DNA of 10,000 bases from contig CM018895.1 of the NCBI GenBank assembly GCA_009663005.1, positions 1,276,286 through 1,286,285 of the forward strand, written 5' to 3'. The notes beneath the pieces were generated by a model. That model was given only the letters and a program-made list of their open reading frames with translations. It searched no databases and was not told the origin of the DNA. Positions 1 through 7,500 of this stretch are shown here, in pieces (within the stretch, counting starts at the first letter, position 1; every line of letters begins with the position of its first letter). The stretch comes from Actinidia chinensis. Taxonomy: Eukaryota; Streptophyta; Magnoliopsida; Ericales; Actinidiaceae. The translations under genes were made by a program, and so were the position numbers.

Positions 1-169
1 CTCATTAGAGGGGGCAATTTGAGTGAATAAAATGCCCAGGACTCGATAAAATAAGAGAACAAGAACCACAGCGAAAAAGGGGGAAAAGAAAAAGGTTTAA
101 CAGCTAACGAATGAAATAACAAGCAAGCAATAAAAGACCCCTCTCAAGTATATGTATAATCCCACAAAC

Positions 170-337
170 TCAATAACTAGTGATAGCCAAAATCTGCCAC
201 ATTGTGACCAAAAATAACTTCAATTGTGGGACCTCCCCCTCGTCATGGCTACGAACCACCACCTTAGTGCTCCCCTCCACCATCAACCGTCTCGTGCAGC
301 CAAAAGGACCAGAAATCCATTGCACCTCATTTTGTAA
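170..337 (-). pseudogene. Exon-like block B of an unrecognised minus-strand gene or relic
   Basis: After CTAAAACAG| the minus strand reads LQNEVQWISGPFGCTRRLMV, then EGSTKVVVRSHDEGE and on to a TGA at 172-170, 55 codons in all. It joins block A in phase 0. The last third looks more protein-like in another frame (GPTIEVIFGHNVADFGYH, then TAG at 179-177). This suggests a small indel near 230 in a decaying gene. I cannot assign a family. Confidence 0.25.
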
Positions 338-876
338 CTGTTTTAGTCATCGTATATAAAATGCACGTTAAGAGATGATATCAATAAAAATGAAAACACT
401 ATGGAAAATATTCAATGCTAAGTAACAGACTCCACAATTAGATTACATAAAGTACACGACAACTTGCTCAAGTAGAATGAGGTTTCATGTTAATAAGTCA
501 ATCAACTCTTGGGAAAAATTCGTAAATAATTTAATCTCAAATTCTCATATCTAATATGAATGACTTGCTATTCACTCGATTTTTGGGTCAAAATCATTAG
601 GTTGGAGGGATGACCAAGTTGTTCAAGGTATGGCAGTACCAAATCACAGTTGGTAAGGTGACAATCTTAATCCAGACCCATGAACCCACCCGAACCCACC
701 AACTATAAATGAGGCCAAACCAAACCCATATATAAGTTGAGTTAAAACGAGTCATTGCCCACTTAAACCATTTACAAGAGCCCAAAATGGCTAAATGAGA
801 CAGAATGAGGTTACCCAACGAGTCCACGTTAGAACCCAGCCTAAAATTAAACCTCACCCCTGACCAAATTCCCAAA

Positions 877-880
<4 letters not shown>

Positions 881-910
<30 letters not shown>
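881..910. repeat. (TC)15 microsatellite
   Basis: Fifteen uninterrupted TC units on the plus strand, followed by further CT-rich sequence to about 950. Confidence 0.95.
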
Positions 911-913
<3 letters not shown>

Positions 914-1094
914 TCAATCCTCCATCTCTCACTCACACCGTCTCTCACTAAGCCTAATGAAGATATTGGTTTACTATTTGAAACTAGACCTCTTTGATTT
1001 TCTACCTTTTTCTTATTATACAAACAACTATAAAAAACTTCTCACAAAAAAGAAAACTAGTTTAACCAAATCGTTTAGAGAACATACATGCAAA

Positions 1095-1118
1095 AGAGAG
1101 AGAGAGAGAGAGAGAGAG
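1095..1118. repeat. (AG)12 microsatellite
   Basis: Twelve uninterrupted AG units on the plus strand, in inverted orientation to the (TC)15 tract 184 bp away. Confidence 0.95.
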
Positions 1119-1124
1119 ATGTAC

Positions 1125-1179
1125 CTTCTTGGCTAGAATGATGTTAAGTTCTTTCCCTCCCTTCTTTACAGTCGGAGAT
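1125..1179 (-). pseudogene. Exon-like block A of an unrecognised minus-strand gene or relic
   Basis: Between CGAACACAG| and |GTACAT the minus strand encodes SPTVKKGGKELNIILAKK, a clean, charged, protein-like peptide with plausible splice borders. In frame after its donor, a second block (337-170) continues open. I do not recognise the protein. It lies beyond the probable RBP45 poly(A) signal, so it may belong to a separate gene or relic. Chance remains quite possible at this length. Confidence 0.25.
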
Positions 1180-1282
1180 CTGTGTTCGGTAATTGGAATT
1201 GATTTGGTAATATAACACAAAATCAGAACGAAAAACAATATTTTGTCACATAAACTAAAAGAGTAAAAACAAACCAAATCTC

Positions 1283-1288
1283 TTTATT
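1283..1288 (-). terminator. Poly(A) signal AATAAA, probable RBP45 3' end
   Basis: The minus strand reads AACAAAATAAAGAG, followed by T/G-rich sequence (GATTTGGTTTGTTTTTA), the usual arrangement at a plant cleavage site. It lies about 170 nt after the tentative stop codon at 1458. Confidence 0.45.
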
Positions 1289-1457
1289 TTGTTCAAATGT
1301 CGGTTTTAAGACTTAAAGTTTCAGCTAGTTAGAACAGATGCCCAAAGAATGTTTACTACATATTTCTTCCCTAAAAATGATTTGTTTCTTTATGCGTGTT
1401 CTTAGCCCCTAACTGTTGAATTTACTTTTGTTATTGTGAGAAATTTTGAGAATACGA

Positions 1458-1508
1458 TTATTTTTTCACAGGGTAGACATTGGTAGCAAATGCCCTCATT
1501 TCAACCAA
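1458..1508 (-). CDS. RBP45: Tentative terminal coding exon of RBP45
   Basis: The minus strand has a pyrimidine-rich tract ending CCTTTATAAG| at 1509. In phase with exon 6, the next codons read LVEMRAFATNVYPVKK and then TAA (1460-1458). A 3'-UTR-like stretch follows with an AATAAA about 170 nt downstream, and the intron would be 595 bp. A rival choice is the acceptor GTTGAAG| at 2003, which gives SSFPM-stop and uses the AATAAA at 1954-1949. I prefer the first because of its better pyrimidine tract and 3' UTR. Confidence 0.4.
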   Translation of the reverse strand: MVEMRAFATNVYPVKK

Positions 1509-4500
1509 CTTATAAAGGGTAAGGAAAATTACAGAAGCAAGTTCATAAAATCCGTAATTGGTGAATGCTAAAACATATATCTTGGAAATTGTAATAAACA
1601 ACCAGGTTTGCCAAGTATAAGCAAATTCTACGTTCTACACTTCCCATGTTTTGAGATAATATCCCTCTTTGAACTGTACCATCAGTAGACATAATAGAGG
1701 TAGTATGCCTTCAAATTGGATCGAGAAAGGAAAATAGTCAACAATATTAAAACTCATGTAGTCATGTCAACAATTTTTACTTGCAGGATAATACAAATTA
1801 TTAAATAAAACAATTTGACATCATCATCTTGTTTAACGTTTGTATATGATAGTAATAAAATAAAAGAGCTCAACACTAGTCCGTAGCAATGGAAGAATTA
1901 GACTTGATCTTCTAAAATCTGGAGTACTTAAACCACATATTCACATTCTTTATTTAAGACTCTTCAGGTTATTTCATCCTCTAATTACATTGGGAAAGAG
2001 GACTTCAACATGTATTGTGAGAACTCAACGTCAACTTTAAAAATAACTTAAAAGAAGAAAGTATTGGCCACAAAAGAAGCCGAAGCACACATATACATCT
2101 TACCTGCTGCTGCTGCTGCTGTTGGGGGGGTTGCTGGTAATTTCCATATCCAGGATAGCTTCCATAGTACAGATTGGGATCTTGAGCAGCTGCAGCATAT
2201 CCGTAAGTTTCGTATCCCTGTGCATACCCATAATATCCACTATTCCACTGGTTTGGATACACTTGAGCCTAAACAAAGACGAGATGTATACATTATGATT
2301 TACAACTTCACCAGAAAAGAAAAAAGTCAGTGCTAAAAGCAAAAGTTACTCAATTTAAGATCATGTGCACCTGTTTGTTTGAAGGACTACGACCCCATGA
2401 AAGTCGAATCTTTGTTCCCCCCAACTGATTTCCATTTAACATCCTCAGTGCTTCCTCAGCACATTGTCTGTCATCACATATGCATGGACCAGAAAAAAAA
2501 GTCCCTCTTAATAATGTGCACTGAACTTGAATTAAGGGAAAAACTGCGGCAGTCCAAGCTTACCTTTCAGCAAACTGAACAAACCCACATCCCTTGCCGC
2601 CACTTGGTATTTTCACATGGACTAACTGCCCATATGGACTGAAAATTTGCCTGAGCTGCTCATCCAAAACACCATTATTCAAACCACCAACAAATATCTG
2701 GCAATGCAAATTGTTGGCTCCATCAGAACCTTCTCCATATAAAAAATAGAAACTGAGAGAGAGAGATTCCCCTAGTAAAAAAAACGCACAGTTGTATTAT
2801 TTGGATCATCCTCATTCAGAGTTCCCTGGCTATTCTGATAGGAAGCTGCAAATGGAATGGGCAGAAGTAAGGAAATGGAGAAATATGGGCCAAAAGAATT
2901 GTTTACCTGTATAACAATGTAAGTGCACTATGGATAAATAAGGGGGGACTGCCAGAGATCTTCATCCAACAAGACTGCTAAATTAAAGGCATTATCAGAA
3001 CATCCACAAACACAGAAAAAAGTGCAAATGCGACTAAACATACAAATCTGGAAATTAAATCAAGGAACATACACTGTGCAGTTTACAAAGGTGCGTGGGG
3101 GGGGTTTTGCCCCTCAAGAAATTCAAAAGAATGTAACTTCACACTTCCGAAAAGCTGAACCTAACTCTATCAGTATTCTAGTTAATCACATTCTTAGAGT
3201 GAAAGGAAATAGTGCAACACTGCTCTGAACCTGCTGGTGCATCGAAGTTAAGATTATGCATTGGCTGAATATAAGGAAATAAATGGGCCCATATTCTCAA
3301 CTCAAACACGCCTCTGTTCACATTGTCTCCACAACATATGAGAAACAAATAAGTCTTGCATGAGTCATGATGAGTACTTATTTTTTATCACCAAGCTTCT
3401 GAAGTGACAAATAGATGCCAGAAAAACATACAAGAAGAAAGCATACTCGATTTGAGGAAGTTTAAATTCAGTAATCACTGGACAATGTTGGCGTAACTAA
3501 ACCATTATTGATACTTGAAAACAAAAGGCATTTACTAATTGAATGTGAATTCCCAACTTACACTTTCATGATTTAAAACAAAAATTCTTCCCACGGAAAT
3601 AGAATGATGAAGAGAGAAGGAAAAATGAAGAAGGAAAGGTTCAATCTAAAGAAAGGGCAAAAAGATAATCCAACAAACTCAAGTAAATATGCACATCCGC
3701 ATTTGTAACTATGGCTCCTATAATGCAATCTCAAGCAACTGGATGAAGATTGGAAACTGCAATAAAAGTGAGCCGTTTCTTAGAGGAAGAAGTTTTAAAA
3801 AAATACAGTAAAATAGAATTCAAGCTTCAAGCAATAACAGAAGGAATTATAAGAAAAAATATTTCTTAGCAGTAAAAGTAGGTGACACAGGCACTAACTC
3901 TACTGGACGATTGGGAAAAAAAAAGGGGGAGAACTAATAAGGTAAAAGGAAAATGAAACATCACTTGGCAGACTACTCAATCAATAAAAGGACCAGGAGA
4001 ATGACTTTGAAAGATGTAGCATAATTAATGCCACAGGGAACTGACATAGAGGGTAAAGTACCGAGTAATAACATAAAATAGGAAAACTGACCTAAGTGAA
4101 ACCACACACTACAAGGTAACCATTTCAGTTGAAATCAGTTCCCATCCCAGCCCCAATAAATAGAGCCTCTTGACACCAAGGATCAAAATTTCGTTTCGAG
4201 GGGTTGTTTCGGTTGGCTCGAAAATGGAAACGTTTGGAAATATTTCGAAAATATTCGGATATGTCGGAAAAACATTTCAAAAGTGGACAAATATAAAATA
4301 ATATAAAATACAATCTCTTCGTATGAAAATGTAATCATTTATAAAAAATTTAAAATCGGGTTAATACAACTTATTGTTTAGGTATATAGCGTTGTGTTTT
4401 TGTGCATTGTTCTATATTTCAGCGTGTTTTAATTGTAATAATAATATTTTGTTATTCCACTAATGTTTCGCTTCGATCTCTTAGGAAACGGAAACGTTTC

Positions 4501-7500
4501 GGCTGTTTCGAAGGAACCAAAAGGAAATTTTGTTCCTTGCTTGACACCCTACTTCGAGACAACAACTTTATAAGTTCTCACAAGTTTTACCGTTCATATG
4601 TGGTTATGGCCAAAATTTCGAAAGGCAAGTACTGGAAGGACATGAATTTGAAAGTTTATGCTTTATCTGAGAATCAAGGTTACAATGAGATAAACTGAGC
4701 ACAACAACATTCTTTAGCAGATGGCAAATATAAATATTGCAAGTTGTGACCAAGAATTGTAACCCGCTTTTAGTGGTTCTAACTTCTAAGGACAAAATTT
4801 GCCACATGATAACATGAATAACCCAAGATTGAATAATGTCATCTGAATGCATGGCATTTGCAATGCACTAAGAAATAATAACAAAAGGCCAGCTGAAGTA
4901 TGTAAAAACCGTTAAATATGCCTACAGGGTTTTGCTCACTTACCCACATTCTTCTTGTTAGCAGCTGGCCCAATACGCATGGGCCTCATTGAACAGACCT
5001 TTCCATTCATCTCGGTCATAGCACGTAGTTGTTCGCTTTCCTCTCCAAACTTCACAAATCCATAACCCTTTGTCCGTCCAGTCAACCTATCATTTACCAC
5101 CTTTGCACCTCTAACTGATGGATAGTGTGCCCTGAACGTCTCTTGTAGTATATAATCCGTGACATCAGATGCCAAGTCTCCAACAAATATAGTAAAATCA
5201 GGGGTACCATCCGAACGCTTTTCACCCGCACCAAATGATGCCCAGTTCAGTCTGTAATTCTGCTCAACATTTGGCATCAGTGTACCATTATAAGCCTGTA
5301 AAGTTCTTTCCGCAGCAGCATGACTAACAAACTCAATAAAGCCATAACCCTCTGATTGACTAGTCTGCTTGTTACGGATAACTTTTGCAGAGACCACCTG
5401 CAATGACTAACACTTCTAGTAAGTACATGCAGAAGGGCTTCAAATTCATTAAGATGACATGTACATTCTGGCTCCATGGTCCCCGACATGTGTACGTACA
5501 CAATTTACTGCATTTATACCCAGTACCGCATGCCTGTACATAATCTGGATATTGGTGATTTACTTACTTGCACCATTGTGGATGAACAGCACAATTATAA
5601 GAAAGAATGCATTTAAACACAGAAATCAACTTCCTGATTTCTATTTGCATAACAAATTTGATCCATGAATGTTTTCAGCCAATCCTACTTTAAATTCTCC
5701 CAGAATCAGAAAAATATCCCCACTTATGAATCGTAAACTAGATGTCCATGCAAATATTTCCATACAAGACGCAAAAAATAATAGTACAAATACAATAACA
5801 TTAGCCAAATGACGAGCTGGGGAGGGGAATAATACAAAGCCCCAAAATTCTAGAATATTTGAAAAACATTAATCCAAACAAGTTAATAACTAACTCTTCA
5901 CCTCCAAATCCTTCACACCTCTCAATCCAGTCAGAGTTTAAATCAACAACAAGCATAACAAATACACATTACCAAACCAATCCTTGGTCCCAATCAATTG
6001 GGGTCAGTTACATGAATCCTTTAACGCCATTAAGCTCTATCAAGGTTCAAATGTTTACTGAGATTCAATTCAACTATATCATTTTTTACCACCGCATCCA
6101 ATATTAACTTCAGTCCACCCCTCTCTACAATGTTGTCACTACCAATAGTCATATCGCTTCTCCTTAGTATCACATCAATAGACGTACGACATACATGTCT
6201 ATATCACCTAAATCTATTCTCTCGTAGCTTATCCTCAATTGGTGCATCCCCTACCACATCAAGAATGTTAGCATTCTGCATTCCTAATTCTTTCTTTTCC
6301 AGTCTAACCGCACATCCACCTTAATATTCTCACCTCAGTTACACTCATTTTAGTCACATATTACTTCTTAATAGCCCAACATTCTGTCTCATGTAATATC
6401 GCCAGTCTTATAGCCGTACTATAGAATTTTTCATTTAACTTATGAGATACTCTTCGATCGCATAATACTTCAGAAGTCGCTTTCCACTTGAGCCAAGCAA
6501 CTTGTATCATATATGTTATATCAATCATCTCACCATCCTTGCTAAAAATAGAGCCTAGGTACCGAAACTTCACGCTCTTTGGTATCTCTTAATTTTGGAT
6601 CTTCACTCATTCGTTATGGGAACTTCTATTCACACTAGATTTTCATTTCATATACTTTGTCTTGTTTCTACTTTTCTTAAAATATTTTAACTCTAGTGCT
6701 TCCCTCCATATTTCTAACTTTCCATTGACACCTCTAGCGGTATCATCAACTAATACTATATCATCGGCGAATAACATACACCTTGGTACAACATCCTAAA
6801 TATGTCTAGTCAACCCATCCATAATTAAAGCAAAAAGATAGGGGCTCAAGGCATACCCATAGTGTAATCCTACTGTGATTGAGAATTCACTCGTCTCCTC
6901 AGTCAGTGATTGCATGATAGTAACAATATCATCATACATATCTTTAATCACATCATGTATCCCCTTGAACTCATTTTCTCTTCAAAACCCACCAAATAAT
7001 ATCTCTAGGAACCCTTTCATAAGCTTTTATAAGTCTATAAACACCATATGGAGGTCTTTCTTCTTCTCTCTATACTTCTCAACTAGTCTCCTTAATAAAT
7101 AGATTACTTCCATAATCGATCTACCTAGTATAAAACTAAATTGTTTCTTTGACACACTTGTTATCCTCATCAAACGACTCTCAATAACCATTTCCCATAA
7201 CTTCATAGTATGACTCATCAACTTTATACCTCAATAATTGTTACAACTTTAGATATCACCTTGTTCTTGTATGTCGTACTAAATAACTCTCAATCCATTC
7301 TTTCCTGGCAATTTCCTAGTTATAATAATCTTGTTAAAAACATTAGTTAACCACCGCAATCCTGCTTCACCTAAGCTTCTTCAAACCTCAATTGGGATTT
7401 CATCCTGCTCGAGGGTCATACCCGGACTCATCTTTTTCAAGACAAATTCCATTTTAGTCTTATGTAATTCTACGGTAAAACCTATAATCTTAAGTCACAT

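Larger units (their letters stand above)
338..1124. other. Intergenic or intronic DNA with degenerate AACCC repeats
   Basis: No gene is supported. From about 670 to 860 the plus strand contains scattered AACCCA/ACCCG-type words (AACCCACCCGAACCCACC near 684), a texture common in diverged plant transposon ends. Two microsatellites, listed separately, lie at 881-910 and 1095-1118. Confidence 0.4.
2846..4943 (-). other. RBP45: RBP45 intron 2 (2098 bp), hosting a hAT-type element and a possible microexon
   Basis: The donor is G|GTAAGT and the acceptor CATTTGCAG|CTTCC. Direct splicing joins GTG G to CT TCC in phase (NV-A-SYQN). The hAT-type element occupies 4177-4539 and a possible 21-nt microexon lies at 2907-2927. 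The rest (2928-4168 and 4548-4943) is AT-rich, with no feature I can support. Short open stretches here, such as 3022-3228 and 4604-4852, look like chance. Confidence 0.88.

Noticed and set aside
597..881. A Trp-rich minus-strand open frame of 94 codons
   Set aside because: The Trp/Val/Gly bias comes from the reverse complement of AACCCA-type repeats; it looks like repeat DNA rather than a gene.
3022..3228. A plus-strand open frame of 68 codons in intron 2
   Set aside because: Short, and within the intron of a gene on the other strand, with no recognisable motif.
4402..4698. A 98-codon plus-strand open frame
   Set aside because: It crosses the right end of the hAT-type element and intron sequence; the composition is not protein-like and it has no promoter or splice context.
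5459..6107. Plus-strand open frames of 69 and 82 codons in intron 1
   Set aside because: The first is unremarkable intron DNA; the second runs antisense over the LINE 3' end. Neither shows a motif.
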